This document shows positions 1 to 11,840 of a stretch of 64,000 bases of DNA, piece by piece (position 1 is the stretch's first letter; each line of letters starts with the position of its first letter). Source of the DNA: Przewalskia tangutica (taxonomy: Eukaryota > Streptophyta > Magnoliopsida > Solanales > Solanaceae); contig CM056724.1 of NCBI GenBank assembly GCA_029844215.1, positions 36,494,446 to 36,558,445 of the forward strand, in the 5' to 3' direction. The notes under the pieces are model-generated. The model ran no database searches. It saw only the letters and a list, made by a program, of their open reading frames with translations, and was not told where the DNA came from. A program made the translations under genes and the position numbers.

Positions 1-1173
1 TGTTTTAGTGGAATGGAAGAGGTAGTTTGGTCTAGGTATGATCTCGGAATGCCAAATGCAAGTCTGGACGCACACCAAGTGTTATAGGCTTAATTTGGTT
101 AAATGTTTGATGATTGTGGCTAAGCGTTTATGGTTGTGATTTTTATGAAGTACGATGGATATAGATACAGGGGTTTTACTGCCCATATTGATACCAAGGA
201 TAATGTGGTCAATACCACAAGGTCAAGACCGAGGTTTGCTAAATGTAATGCCCGTGGACCAGCCAAGTGAGGGTGATCGATGCCCTATTAGTGACCCTAG
301 GTTTAGGCTAAGTTGGTCCACACAATTCCAACCTTCACATACCACCAATGGGGTTTCTCAAGCTTGGGTATTGACAAGGCCACACAGTCCTAATCGATAC
401 TTACACCAAAGGGGCCTTAGTTTGGGTTTGGATAGTTCACACAGTCCTATCTTCCACCTAAACTAAGGGTTTGGCTCACACGGAACTAACTAAAAGTAAA
501 CACACATAAGTGAATAGTCTTTACTTGGAGAAAAGGGTAAACTCAATCCCTTTCACATCCCTTTGTGGAGTCCAAGTGGAAGAATGCATGAACTTGATTC
601 TTCAAACAATCTCATCTTCTTGGAATGTGTTAAGAAGCTTCCATTTCTTGCACTTGTTTGATGAACCTTTTCGGCCAAATCCTAATCTCCCCTTTGGACG
701 ACTTTATTGTCCTTAAATTCATGAATTGTTATCTTGGAAGCCTCATCTTCTAGAACATCCTTATCCTTGACAAATTGTCCTCCAACTCACGGCCTAGTCA
801 TCTTCTTGGAAGACCTTTTATCTTAGTCATCTTGTGACAAGGACTCTCGGCTTTGCCATCCTTTACATGACCTATTAATTGTGTCCTAAGGTAGTTATTC
901 CATGGCCTACTATGTCCTAAGATAAGAGCTAAAAGCTAAGCTGAATAATAAAAGAAAACAATAAGCTAAAGAAATGCATGGTCCTGGCCAAGACCTACAT
1001 ACAAAGCCATATAAAATATGTAATTGAATCTTCATGTAACAAGTCCAATTCAACTCCATTTTACATGTCTTTTTAGGCCCATAAGTGTAGATTGGCGGGA
1101 AACCCTTGTCACCCTTAACAAGTCTCCTCTAGGCTCATGATGAAAGTTTAAGTCCATGGGCTTTCTTTCATCA
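1..1173 (-). repeat. Element F 3' LTR (partial)
   Basis: This matches 3681-5073 with scattered substitutions. Read on the minus strand it begins TGATGAAAGAAAGCCCATGG at 1173, directly after the polypurine tract, which fixes this edge. Its other end lies left of the window. Compared with the right copy it lacks roughly 220 bp near 510-520 (the segment seen at about 4202-4410), with short GTGAAT/ATGAAT-like matches at the break, consistent with a slippage-type deletion. The short open frames here (155-466, 510-716) are not coding. Confidence 0.8.
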
Positions 1174-1186
1174 ATCTCCCCTTATT
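1174..1186 (-). other. Element F polypurine tract
   Basis: On the minus strand this reads AATAAGGGGAGAT and is followed at once by the TG start of the 3' LTR. This is the position and composition expected for the plus-strand DNA primer of an LTR retrotransposon. Confidence 0.75.
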
Positions 1187-1509
1187 TGAAAGAATTTGCC
1201 CTCAAATTGGTGCCATCTAGATGTGAATTTTTTTCCCAACAACAAGTGTTGATCCAATATTTTCACCATTAGATAGGACCAAAAGTCCTATCTTGTAGGT
1301 GCCTTCTTCAAAATTTGCCAAATACAGATTTGAATACAAGATCAATGGTTTTGATTCAACATGTTGCCCAAATTGGATCACGAATCTCATAAGATATAAT
1401 GCGTTGCAATGAGTAGGATAATGGTAATGTGCACCACTATATTTTGTGCTAGGGCAAATAATGGTACCTACTCTAGTTTCACGCTTGACGTCCAATGGCT
1501 TTTCACGGC

Positions 1510-1700
1510 TAGGCATCGCTAGGACCGGGGTTCACAAATCTTTCTTCTCAAGGCTTCAAAGACTCTTGTGGCTCTTTGAAACCATTGGATAGGGGCCGTA
1601 AGGGCTCAACAATTTCTCATGATATTATGAGAAGAAGAAGCCGAACCAAAGACACTATTTACCGCAACGGTCCTCGTAGGTTCGGACCATCTTTGGATAG
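1510..1700 (-). pseudogene. Reverse transcriptase remnant of element F
   Basis: Minus-strand translation across about 1700-1510 gives a broken but recognisable run like the RT-to-RNase H connection of plant gypsy elements. A tryptophan-proline-like block, a VNSVFGSASS stretch (compare the usual RSFLGLASFYRRF), an ALTAP block and an FEALRRK block follow in the right order. At least one in-frame stop lies between them. The catalytic YxDD box, integrase and a recognisable RNase H are absent. This is inference from motif order, without an alignment. Confidence 0.5.
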
Positions 1701-2076
1701 ACTTCACCTTGGGTTGGTTAGCATAAATGTCCTTGGATGATGTCACATGTCACAAGTATTTTAGTGATACCTTGTGTAAGGGAGAGTTTGGAATGTCACA
1801 TCATCCACAAAACATTACAAGCCATTTTCCCAAATCAAACCTAATTTCAAGGGTCATATTCCATTCAACTTTTTCTCGGATTCCCACTTAATGATATCCA
1901 CGTTTCAATTCCCATTTGGCTCCACTTAATCCATCACAAAGGTCGTTCAACCTCGACGTATGAAATTTGTTCGCTATGATGAAGTTGTCGTCCTTTCGGC
2001 TTTCAACACACGGGTGCCAAGTTTCATTTTCCTTTACCTCCATTAAGATCATCTCCTCGGCCGGATTGTGTGACAA

Positions 2077-3077
2077 TTATTGTTCTTGGCATCCATAGTC
2101 TTGGTGAGTAGACAATGAACTCCTTGAAAATAAATCAAGGGCAAGTTCACTATCTTCCGTTGGCAGTATTCCGGATGCAACAACATTCAGAAGTTCCCTC
2201 ACATTGGAAACTATATCACTCCCCTTCTTAAATTCATTTTTTATCTTTTGTGCATCAAGTAAGAGGGTCTCATAACTTTTCTTGGCTTCGGATTCCTCTA
2301 AGGACTTCACACCATCTTCATTTGTCACTACTCGGGGGTTAGGACATTCTTTGCCAAAGTGTCCCGATTCTCGACATTGGAAACACCTTTTTCTCCTTTT
2401 GTTTATCCCTGTGGCGGCCTCTACCTTCTCTGTGTCTCCACCTACAACTCCTTAGTCATATAATGGATAAGTAAAAGAAGTAGCCCACTTCTACCTTTTG
2501 ATCTTTCTCTTCCACTTCATGACCATATAAGGGGTTGATGAAAATGGTGCTTCCCATTTTATTGACATGTGAGGGCTCTATGTAAGACTTTGGGAAACTT
2601 TTCCTTTGTGGTTTCTCAAACACTCCTCCAAAGGTGCGGCATGTAGTCACTTCAACGTTTTCTTAATGTCGTGTAGGAAGCTTGAAGTGTAGACTTTGTT
2701 CGTACCCCGTTGGCAAGAATTCACTCTTCAAGTGTTTCTTTAATTTCGTCTAAGAGTCAATCTTGGTCTCTCCATGTTTATTCTGACGTGTCTTTAAATC
2801 TTTGTACCAAATGGAAGCAAATGAGTTGAAACTAGATTCGGCAACCTTAAAGCATTCTTGATTGTTATATCGCTAGTACTTGAATAGCCCCTCAATGGTG
2901 CTTAACCATTTAACGAACTCTTTTGGGTTCCGATATCCATAAAAGGTTGGGAGATCACATTTATTTCTCAAGATGGGTGCGTGCTTCTCAAAATGTCACT
3001 TTTCAAAGTCCGCAACTGTTCTGTGGCAATCTCGAATAAAACCCTCCTAAGTTCGTTACTTACTTGTGTCATAGCGT
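2077..3077 (-). pseudogene. gag: Element F gag with CCHC zinc knuckle, frameshifted
   Basis: The first ATG after the primer binding site (about 3077, minus) opens a frame beginning MTQVSNELRRVLFEIATEQL. It is lost near 2970 by a frameshift. The next frame continues as a typical gypsy gag core with LPTFYGYRNPKEFVKWLSTI, stopped by TAG at 2873-2875, and then AESSFNSFASIWYKDLKTR. A nucleic-acid-binding knuckle CFQCRESGHFGKEC (C-x2-C-x4-H-x4-C) is encoded at 2344-2385. The open frame 2077-2328 continues past the knuckle with charged residues. Gag forms the virus-like particle and packages RNA in this family. With these lesions no full-length product is expected. Confidence 0.75.
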
Positions 3078-3100
3078 TGTTGCGTGGGATGGGAATGCTA

Positions 3101-3113
3101 GGCTCTGATACCA
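3101..3113 (-). other. Element F primer binding site (initiator tRNA-Met type)
   Basis: On the minus strand this reads TGGTATCAGAGCC, the standard plant sequence complementary to the 3' end of initiator tRNA-Met. It starts three bases inside the end of the right LTR. Confidence 0.9.
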
Positions 3114-3116
3114 ATA

Positions 3117-5073
3117 TGATTTGAGTAACGAGGAATGATGTTTTGTAAGTGCGTTGGGTGTTGGTTACAATCGGATTGACCCAAAATTGAGGCACAAGTA
3201 GGGATGTTATTGGTTCTCAGATTACCGGGATATTGGGATATTGGATGGTGATTTTGGGAGCGTATAGATGGAATCGGGTTAAGGAATTTTGTGGAGTAGT
3301 TTTAGACACGTTGAGGGTGAGTGTGATGGTCGGGGTTTGGTGGTTGAGTGGTGGCAGGTCGGTGGAACAGAACTGAACCAGTGATGTTTTCGGCAGGGAG
3401 TGTTATACAGACAGTTTGGTGTTGTCGGGGTTGAGCGGGTAGTTGTGGATGGATTCGGCTGAAGGGGATTCATGGAGGAGTTCTGGGTATGGTGAGGGTC
3501 AGTAATATTATCAGTACTTGGTGGTTTGGTGGTGGAAAGATTACGGAACTGAACTGAGGCAGTGAGGTCTCGGTTGGTGATTGTAGTGGACTGTTTTTGT
3601 ATTGTCGGGCTTGGATGGTTACTTGTGTGAGGTTTCGGTTAATGGCGATTATAGTGAATGTCAAGAGGGTATTTTGGAGTGTGTTGGTGGAAGGGCGGGG
3701 GTAGTTTGACCTAGTTATGCACTCGGAATGCAAGATGCAAGTCCGGACGCACACTAGATGTTGTAGGCTTAATTTGGTTAAGTTTTTTATGATTGTGGCT
3801 AAGCGTTGACAGTTGTGATTTTTATGAAGTACGGTGGATATGCCCAAGGATAGAGATACAGGGGTTTTAATGCCCATATCTACACCAAGGATAATGTGAT
3901 CAATACCACAAGGTCAAGACCGGAGTTTGCTAAATGCAATGCCCGTGAGCCAGCCAAGTGAGGGTGATCGATGTTCTTTTAGTGATCATAGGCTTAGGTT
4001 AAGTTGGTCCACACAGATTCAACCTTCACTTACCACCAAAGAGGTTTCTTAAGCTTGGGTATTGACTAGTCCACACAATCCTAATCAACACTTATACCGA
4101 AGGAACCTTAGTTTGAGTTTGGCTAGGTCACACAGTCCTAGTTTCCACTTACACTAAGGGTTTGGCTCACACAGAACCAAATAAAAGTAAACACACACAA
4201 ATGAATACAATTAGTGTTTGAGTAAAACTCACTTTTTTTTATCTATCAACTCTTCTCCAATTTACAATGGCCAAAGGTCCCTATTTACAGTAACTAAAAG
4301 ACCATTCTAGAAAGTGAACTAAAGGACACAAATTATTAGTACACTTTCGGCCATGTGAACGATTTCGGGTGTACTTGGTGCCCAAGGAACTTCTCGGCCA
4401 AACTAAGGCAATGTGAATGGTCTTTACTTGGATACAAGGATAAACTCAATCCCTTTCACATCCCTTTGTGGAGTCCAAGTGTAAGAATGCATGAACTTGA
4501 TTCTTTCCAAAATATCATCTTCTTGGAATGTGTTAAGAAGCTTCAATTCCTTACACTTGTTTGATGAACAATTTCGGCCAACACCTCATCTCCCCTTTGG
4601 ACGTTTCCTTTGTTGTCCTTAAATTCATGAATTGTTATCTTGGAAGCCTCATCTTCTAGAACATCCTTGTCATTGCCAACTTGTCCTCCAACTCACGGCC
4701 TAGTCATCTTCTTGGAAGACCTTTTGGCTTAGTCATCTTGTGACAAAGACTCTCGGCTTTGTCATCCCTTACATGACCTATTAATTGTGTCATAAGGTAG
4801 TTATTCCATGACCTACTATGTACTAAGCTAAGATCTAAAAGCTAAGCTAAGTAATAAAAGAAGACAACAAGCTAAAAGAGATGCATGGTCTCGACCAAGA
4901 CCTACATACAAAGACGAATAAAATATGTAACTGAATCTTCATGTAACAAGTTCAATTCCACTCCATATTCCATTCATTTTTAGGCCCATAAGTGTAGATC
5001 GTCGGGCAGTCCTTGGAACCCTTAACAAGTCTCCTCTAGGCTCATGATGAATGTTTAAGTCCATGGGCTTTTT
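3117..5073 (-). repeat. Element F 5' LTR
   Basis: This is the right-hand copy of the direct repeat. Its internal edge is set by the primer binding site, and the minus strand ends in CAAATCA followed by TAT and then the PBS. The first part (3117-3680) has no counterpart in the window because the left LTR is cut by the window edge. The outer edge near 5073 stops at CCATGGGC and lacks the terminal bases present in the left LTR. Open frames here (for example 3279-3877) are not supported as genes. Confidence 0.75.
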
Positions 5074-5293
5074 TGGGTTTAAAACAACTTAGACCATTTT
5101 ATTTAAAATCATCTTTTGAGATCCACGTTTCTCACCAAGTTTTATCAACATTCCATATTTTTTTCTTTCAAAACAGTCCCATTTTCTTCAAAACTGTCAG
5201 GATTTTCTTTAAGATAGTAATAATTCATTTTATATCCAAAACAGTCCGATTTTATCAAAATAGTCCCATTATAAAGAGTCATTTGAACATTAT

Positions 5294-5830
5294 TTGAAAT
5301 CATGATGATTTGACATTAAATTTTATTTGGACATGCAATTTGGATTTTTTAAGTTATATATTTTCTTATATACATAAAAAAATCAAAAGTTGTGAAAATC
5401 AAAACTTTTCCAATTCTTATAAAATTTTACCAAATAAGGAAGTCATAGTTCATAACAAAATTAATACGTTACTTTAGTTCAATAAAATGAAAAACTGAAC
5501 ATGAGTAGTAGTGCAACTACTCTTGAATATAATACTCTCACATGGTTGGTAAGACTAAATTTATTATAAATATACTACCAACTTATAGATCTTTTAATAT
5601 TTGATATACATGATTGGTAAACATGATTGATAAATATATCTACGAACTTATGAATCTATTTTTACAAAATATAAACTTATGAGCAAACTTTTACATTTAA
5701 AAGTTTGAAATCATGATTTGAAATCTCAAATCATGCCTTTTTGGATGATTTGAGATTTCATCTCATGAGATGAAATCGCATGTCCAAATGTTGAAATCAC
5801 ATGTCCAAATGCCTACTAAGTCAAATTTAT
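5294..5830. mobile_element. Possible MITE (inverted-repeat, non-coding)
   Basis: The left side carries TTTGGACATGCAATTTGGAT near 5319. The right side carries the same motif inverted twice between about 5770 and 5815. A perfect 24-bp palindrome lies at 5754-5777, and nested inverted TTTGAAATC/GATTTGAG motifs lie at 5703-5760. AT-richness, no coding capacity and a length near 0.5 kb fit a miniature inverted-repeat transposable element. I could not define exact terminal repeats or a target-site duplication, so the ends are approximate. Confidence 0.4.
5754..5777. repeat. Perfect 24-bp palindrome
   Basis: The 12 bases 5754-5765 (GATTTCATCTCA) are followed directly by their exact reverse complement at 5766-5777. 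There is no loop, so the sequence can form a cruciform. It sits near the right end of the MITE-like structure. Confidence 0.9.
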
Positions 5831-7787
5831 TTAAATCTAAAACTTTCAAACACTTAAAGAAAATCAGTTTATTTAGTTAAGTAAAATACAAGTTTTCATC
5901 CTTGGGCGATTTAAAAAAAATACGTTTTGGTACTCTGTCCGTTCTAGACTATGTAAGTATCGTTTTTGTCTAGATCCTAGGTCATAAATATAGGGGTTCC
6001 AATATTACTTCATGCATTTTACATGTACAATTATATAAAAAATACAATGCAAAATTGAAAAGATGAAGATTTAGGATGGTGGCCTACCGAGCCCATCAAT
6101 TAACTATTTTCACTCATAGTTGGGCCTTCATTGCGCAGCTACAAGATTAATGAAATAGTTGGGTCTTTGGCCCAACTAGTTTGACAATGTTCTGGCCCAG
6201 GTGGCCTGTATCCCATGCATGCAAGAGAGGAGAGGGGAAAAGAAGGTAGACGTTAGAACACACCCAAACATACTAATTTAAACATAAAGACTTCACAAGT
6301 AGTTCATATATGTACCATAAATCAACAAAAAAACATATAATATTTGAAAAGAGAAGCATGAAGCCTAAAAGAAACAAATAAGGCAATTGGGTTTGGCCCA
6401 ATTAAAGTAATTGATCAGAAAAGGTAAAGGCATGGCTGTCCAGATGATATAAACAAGGATATAACTACCTTGTAAACCTGATATACCGAGTATACATGAT
6501 ATATAGACCGTATACACTTGTGTATATGCACTTCACTCGAAACCCACACATAAAAATCATAGTAAAGAGACCCAAGGATAAGAACCAATATGCACACATC
6601 GCCGATAGCTCTGTTTCTATTTTTTGTACTTTGGAACTGTTTCATTCAATACTCAAGAAAATAACATATTGCAGCATGCATTCTTATGATTTCAAATTCT
6701 CTCAAGGTACAAGTAGAATTTTAAATACATGAAGGATAAGGTTATAAGATAGGCTAGGTAGAACCCATATAGAAGAGGTCATTCAAAGAGCAACAAAACT
6801 GTTCATGCTATAATAATGTTAACAAGGTAGGCAATCTGAGCATACTAACACATAATAGGACCGAATAACTTCTCTCACATAATATCTCATTTAAACTATT
6901 CAACCCCTAATTGGACCTAATCTTCTTACTCAAAACAAATAGAAAGTAAATAGTTTCTCACACAAGAGCAAGAAATAGGTTTAGTTGAGGTTAAATGATT
7001 CCTATGTACTTAGTGGGATGTTAGGCACATATTGAGGTGTAGGACACAATTACAGAAGGGGTTGAAGCTGGTTTCAAATAATGAACATCAATACACAATT
7101 TAGTCTTATACTTATATATCATGCTTCTATGTTAAGTAATCAAAACATCCAGACAAGACCGAAGTTTTCAGGTAGGGTTTATAATAATAGCAACTAGGTG
7201 TTATCAGTTCTAAAAGAAAACATGATTTTAAGATTACATGACAAACTTCATCTCTTTTAAACTAAACCAAACTCTATCATGGTAATGAGTCTATTATATG
7301 TTGTTACAACAAGGTTCCACACATGATATTGGACTGACAGTATACATAACCTCAAATGGTGGATCAGTTAAGTAAGTATCATCAGAGAATAGATTTCATT
7401 TAGGTACACAAACAAGACATGTCATATTGGACTAGTCCTACTCAATTCTACTCATATGTCAAACATAATCTAGCCATTTAATTGTCATATTTTACCTTAT
7501 TTTAAACATTTAGACTTTTGAATTTTTGAAATAAGCAGCAAGTAATAAACTAGGTGATAAACTTTGACAATTTTAAGTGGACACATAGAAGATGGTAACA
7601 TCACTTCAATATGACATAATGAGTACCGGTATCCCTTTAGGTCCTCTACAACTCAACATCTTTTAATCTTAAACCCAAATAAACAAATCATAGCATCACA
7701 ACTTGGATTCATAGATATCAGACACATGACACCAATGTAGACATAAAAGATCCAAAAATGAAAACAAGGTATATCTAGATATGACAG

Positions 7788-8881
7788 AGGCTATTATGCA
7801 CTTGCTAAATAAATAGTACGTAAAAAAACCAATTATGCACTTGTTAAAACCATAGTACGTAAAAAATCAATTATGCACTTGCTAAATACATATTACGTAG
7901 TAAAACCTATTATGCACTTGCTAAATTCATAGTACGTAGACAACCTTATTATGAAATTGCTAAATGCATAGTATGTAAAAAAACTAATTATGCATTTGTT
8001 AAATGCATAGTACGTAGAAAAATCAATTATGCACTTGTTAAATGCATAGTACATAAAAACCCTATTATGCACTTGCTAAATGCATAGTACATAGAAAACC
8101 TATTATGCACTTGCAAAATTCATAGTACGTAAAAACTCTATTATGCACTTGCTAAATGCATACTACGTAGATAAACATATTCTTGCTAAATGCATGTACG
8201 TAGAAAAACCTATTATGTACTTGCTAAATGCATAGTAAGCCAAGAAAAACAGGCTTGTGATCGACACCTATAACTTCGTCATGGCCGACGTCACATATTA
8301 TTGCATTTCTAAGCCCAGAAACACAATTTCGTGATTTTTTACACTTTCGGTGGGTATTAGCACACATATTTAATAGCATCTGGTCGACGGTCTCTGATTG
8401 ACCTAAAACCAATTATGCACTTGCTAAATACATATTACGTAGAAAACCCTATTATGCACTTGCTAAATTCATAGTACGTTGACCCTATTAGGCAATTGCT
8501 AAATGCATAGTACGTAAAAAAACAATTATCGACTTGCTAAATGCATAGTACGTAAAAACCCTATTATGCACTTGCTAAATGCATAGTATATAGAAAAATC
8601 TATTATGCACTTGCTAAATGCATACTACGTAGATAAACCTATTATGAACTTGTTAAATGCATAGTACGTAGAAAAACCTATTATATAATTGTTAAATGCA
8701 TAGTAAGCCAAGAAAAACAGGCTTGTGATTGACACCCATAACTTCGTCATGGCCAACGTTGCATATTATTGCATTTCTAAGCCCAGAAACACAATTTCAT
8801 GATTTTTCCACTTTCGCTGGGTAGCACACATATTTTCTAATATCTGATCGACGGTCTATGATTGACCTAAAACCTACTATG
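7788..8881. repeat. Composite satellite array, left segment (39-bp and about 180-bp monomers)
   Basis: Tandem copies of an approximately 39-bp monomer (core TTGCTAAATGCATAGTACGT, preceded by CCTATTATGCAC and followed by AGAAAAA) start abruptly near 7788. Two single copies of the about 180-bp monomer interrupt them at about 8236-8409 and 8703-8873. The array is cut at 8881 by insertion of element A and resumes at 19503 in the same monomer, so this and the 19503-34595 array were one field. No coding capacity is credible. Confidence 0.95.
8877..8881. other. Left target-site duplication of element A (CTATG)
   Basis: CTATG ends directly before the TG of the 5' LTR. The same five bases follow the CA of the 3' LTR at 19503-19507. 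A 5-bp duplication is standard for Ty3/gypsy integration. The bases belong to the satellite CTATTATGC segment. Confidence 0.93.
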
Positions 8882-11637
8882 TGTTACGCCCCGTAATTTT
8901 AAGAGAATAAGATGAGAACGTACGAAAGAAAATATGATTTGAATTTGGAAAGATAAGTTGGCAAAAATGTTTTTAGGCAGATTTTTAGTCAACTTTGGAG
9001 TGCGATATATCCCAGTTTATTAAGAGTTTTTAGGTGTTTAAAAAGCCTAATATGAAGTTCGTTGAATCTAGTTTCCAACGCAACAAACCGCTCGTCGATA
9101 GGACATCAGAGCGGAAAATTATGGACGTTAGAAGTCAACTGGCAGAAGTGAAGGAAAAAAATATTCGATCGCGCCACGGCGCCGATTCACGAACGCGGCG
9201 CGGTTGCGAGGGCGGCGCGTAAGTCTGAAACTTTCTGAAGTTGCGGCGCCACGGCAGGCCACGCCGAGGCGGGATTTTTCGCGAAAAATAGGTAAAAATC
9301 AGAAGATATTTGTGTAAAGACCTATGGGAGGGCGACAAGTGTCCCTCCCATCTTGTAGACCAAGAAAGGTCTTATATTATGACCAAGTCTTGCAAGACTT
9401 GGTCATTTGCAAAGATTCATCCAAAAGAAATTTCTCTTCTCTTCTCTTCTCTCTAAAAATTTAAAGAACCCTAAGCCTAGTGAAATTATTGGAGAGGCGG
9501 CAAGAAGATAAAATGTTGATAAACTTGTAGAGAGTTCGTGTGGATGATTTTGACGTAAAAAGGAGTTGCAGAAAAAGGGCTACAGTGGGCGAAATCCTAA
9601 AGGTAAAATTCCCTCTCATCTTGGAAGTAAATTATGATACATGTAATAGTTGATATTGATCATGTGAATTATATATTGAAGTCGATAAGTGTTATAGAAT
9701 ATTGGGAGCCTAAATCCGAACACGCTCTTATTAGCCATTGAAAGTACAATACAAATTGGTCGATAGTTATAATCGTCGCATGTTATCTAAATAAGGGATT
9801 ATAGTTGTTGAGATTGATTCGACTATATAACATGTGAGAACGATAATATTGGACTGTTTTATATGAATTGTGGGGCAGAATTTTATACGTCCTGTAAGGC
9901 GTATAATCTCCTTTGATTGGTTGATGTGTTGAGCCTTAAATGTGGCATGTTTGGTTATTTAATTCGGGCCTTGAAAAAGGTGGAAAGGTACGTAGAAACA
10001 AAGGAAGTGCTGTCCAATTTTCCGTAGAATTAAGTGACTTTACACTTAGAATATTCTACGTTTGAAACTAGAAGTTGATATACGTATTATGGTCATTATA
10101 GGTTGACATACTACGTATGACATATTGGAAATAGCAAGTGGGTTGAACTGAAGAGGTATGTGGAACTTTTCTTATCTCTTGAGCATGAGTAGTTATAAAT
10201 GTATAGTACGGTAGACGTACGAGCTTTAAATGAATTCAGTTTCATTTGGTATCCTTGACTTGTTTTAAAATTGTCCAAGTTGGTTGAGTTAGAGAATTAA
10301 CTCACTTGTTTTTAAAAGGATAAGAATGCCTTAGTGTCCAAAGCATAAAGTTAGTATAACGGCTTTATGGGAAGTTGGTTATAATAACTTTATGGAAAGT
10401 TAAAAGAATGGTTTACTCTAGCGATGTAAATAAAGATAAATGACTTGAAATGAAGAAAGGCAAATTGATTTAAAGGCATCAATTGCTTAAAGTTTTAAAG
10501 TAAAAAGTCATTTGGTTTAGAAGCTTATAAATATATTTCTAAAAGGTATTGTGACTTGTCTTGAACAGTAGATATGACTTGATACTACGGTTATTAGTAT
10601 CTTGGAGTTTTATATGAAAAAGAGTCATTTTAAAAGAATGGAAGTACGTAGTACTTTGGGTTAAATTCCCGGATCTTTCATGATACGATAGTGCCTTAAG
10701 TTAAAAGAAATGAGAGTGCATGCTAATTAAGTTTAATGAGAAGTTAAGGGGTTTCTTAACTTGCTTATGTTATTTATAGTAGCCAGTTGTGCTTGTGATA
10801 TATTGTTCATTACGGGGTCATTCCCCGGGCTTGTGGCATTTTCATATCCCGTGGATTTGCTACCCACGATGCGAGGAATACCTCATGCGAGTCCGTAGGG
10901 CTCATGCGGGTGAAATAGTCCTATGCGGGGAGGACCACTCCTATGCGAGGAAATTACCTCATGCGGGTCCATACGGCCTATGCGGGTGAAATAGTCCCAG
11001 GAGTAGGATTGCGTGATAATACTACGGGCGGATGGTCCTAGGTTAATCACAGGCTTCCTATTTTGAGAATCGGAAATGTTTATGTTGTTACTCTCATTGT
11101 TAGTAAGACACAGTATACTGTTAATTTGATTATCATACATGTCTCCAGCTTTATTTTAAACTTATGATGTAAATTACAGTATTTCCAGTTTTACATACTT
11201 GGTACATATTGTGTACTGACCCCCCTTTTTCTTGGGGAGCTGCGTTCATGCCGCAGGTAGGGGTAAGCAGGTGGTGGATCCTCACTCTTAGGATAACTGA
11301 TCAGTTGTCGGAAGCTCCATTTTTCCGGAGGCTTATCTTTTGGTACGGTTTTCCCTGATGTTGTAGATTTATGTACATTCAGGGGTATGGCGGGGCCCTG
11401 TTCCGTCACAGTTGTTATTCCTAGAGGTTTGTAGTCATATCTTGTGGATTGGGTTGTAAGAACAAAGATGTAATTGTTTTATTTTGGATTATGTATATTT
11501 CACGGAAGTTGGCCTTATCGGCTAGCCTGTTGATATTTATTGTCTAAGTATTTTATGAGTTTATGTATGTTCACGCTATTCTCTCGATGTATACTGTAGC
11601 GGTGCCTGTAGGGCACGATCGCGCCCGGGTCGTGAAA
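8882..11637 (+). repeat. Element A 5' LTR
   Basis: It begins TGTTACGCCCCGTAATTTT and ends ...GGGTCGTGAAA (CGTGACA in the 3' copy), three bases before the PBS. It contains a GC-rich patch (about 9165-9275), a conserved inverted repeat (10023-10060) and a degenerate tandem module built on ATGCGGGT/ATGCGAGG (about 10865-10995). Open frames inside (9034-9222, 10789-10989, 10883-11140) are mirrored in the 3' LTR and are not genes. Confidence 0.95.
10023..10060 (+). promoter_or_regulatory. Conserved LTR inverted repeat (8-bp arms, 22-nt spacer), element A 5' LTR
   Basis: CGTAGAAT at 10023-10030 is matched by its reverse complement ATTCTACG at 10053-10060. In this copy the spacer itself contains TAAGTG and CACTTA, which extends the possible stem. 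The same arms at the same spacing occur in every chromovirus-type LTR of the window. Function is unknown; an RNA structure in the LTR transcript or a protein site is possible. Confidence 0.7.
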
Positions 11638-11640
11638 AAG

Positions 11641-11653
11641 TGGTATTAGAGCG
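11641..11653 (+). other. Element A primer binding site
   Basis: TGGTATTAGAGCG lies directly after the 5' LTR. It is the initiator tRNA-Met type with one C-to-T change from the usual TGGTATCAGAGC. Confidence 0.88.
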
Positions 11654-11840
11654 TTAGTCCTCGGAAAGTGTCTACGCATCGTCTAGTAGAGTCTTGATTA
11701 TCGGTGTGTTGTGAACCACATCTATAATCAGGAGGCTTCAGGACATTTAGGATTGGTTTCCATTCTTCTCTCTCTGAGATCGTGCAGTAGAGCTGTCTTA
11801 TTAGGTTGAATCCTCTCTGACCTATTCTTATGTATCAGTT

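Larger units (their letters stand above)
1..5073 (-). mobile_element. Element F: decayed Ty3/gypsy LTR retrotransposon, minus strand, left end outside window
   Basis: Positions 1-1173 and about 3681-5073 are direct repeats. Between them, read on the minus strand, lie in order a primer binding site, gag with a CCHC knuckle, a trace of reverse transcriptase and a polypurine tract. That order fixes the element as minus-strand, with its 5' LTR on the right. The internal region is only about 1.94 kb, so most of pol is gone. Gypsy rather than copia is supported by the RT remnant, which lies close to the 3' LTR and resembles the gypsy RT/connection segment, with no integrase after it. The left LTR runs off the window, so no target-site duplication can be tested. 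The right LTR lacks the last few bases expected from the left copy and has probably been trimmed. Confidence 0.85.
5074..7787. other. AT-rich intergenic stretch without recognised gene
   Basis: I see no coding frame with a recognisable domain, no RNA gene and no tandem array here. The open frames at 5073-5297, 6415-6645 and 6496-6732 are short, low-complexity and overlap on opposite strands. The stretch holds one MITE-like inverted structure (5294-5830) and a 9-bp inverted pair, AGTTGGGCC at 6118-6126 and GGCCCAACT at 6169-6177. Otherwise it looks like unique intergenic DNA. Confidence 0.5.

Noticed and set aside
1217..1516. 99-residue minus-strand frame in element F as a possible RNase H piece
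   Set aside because: It lies where RNase H would be expected after the RT trace, but I could not see the catalytic D, E, D residues in order, so I do not call it.
3279..3877. Open frames on the minus strand in element F LTR
   Set aside because: Low-complexity threonine/proline/serine-rich readings of LTR sequence. The first part has no second copy to test, and no domain is visible.
6415..6732. Overlapping open frames on both strands in the AT-rich intergenic part
   Set aside because: Short, hydrophobic or low-complexity, no motif, no splice-like context that I can support.
9135..9338. 67-residue frame in element A LTR with a related one at 16861-17193
   Set aside because: Position is LTR, the two copies disagree in frame and in the GC-rich patch, and no domain is recognised.
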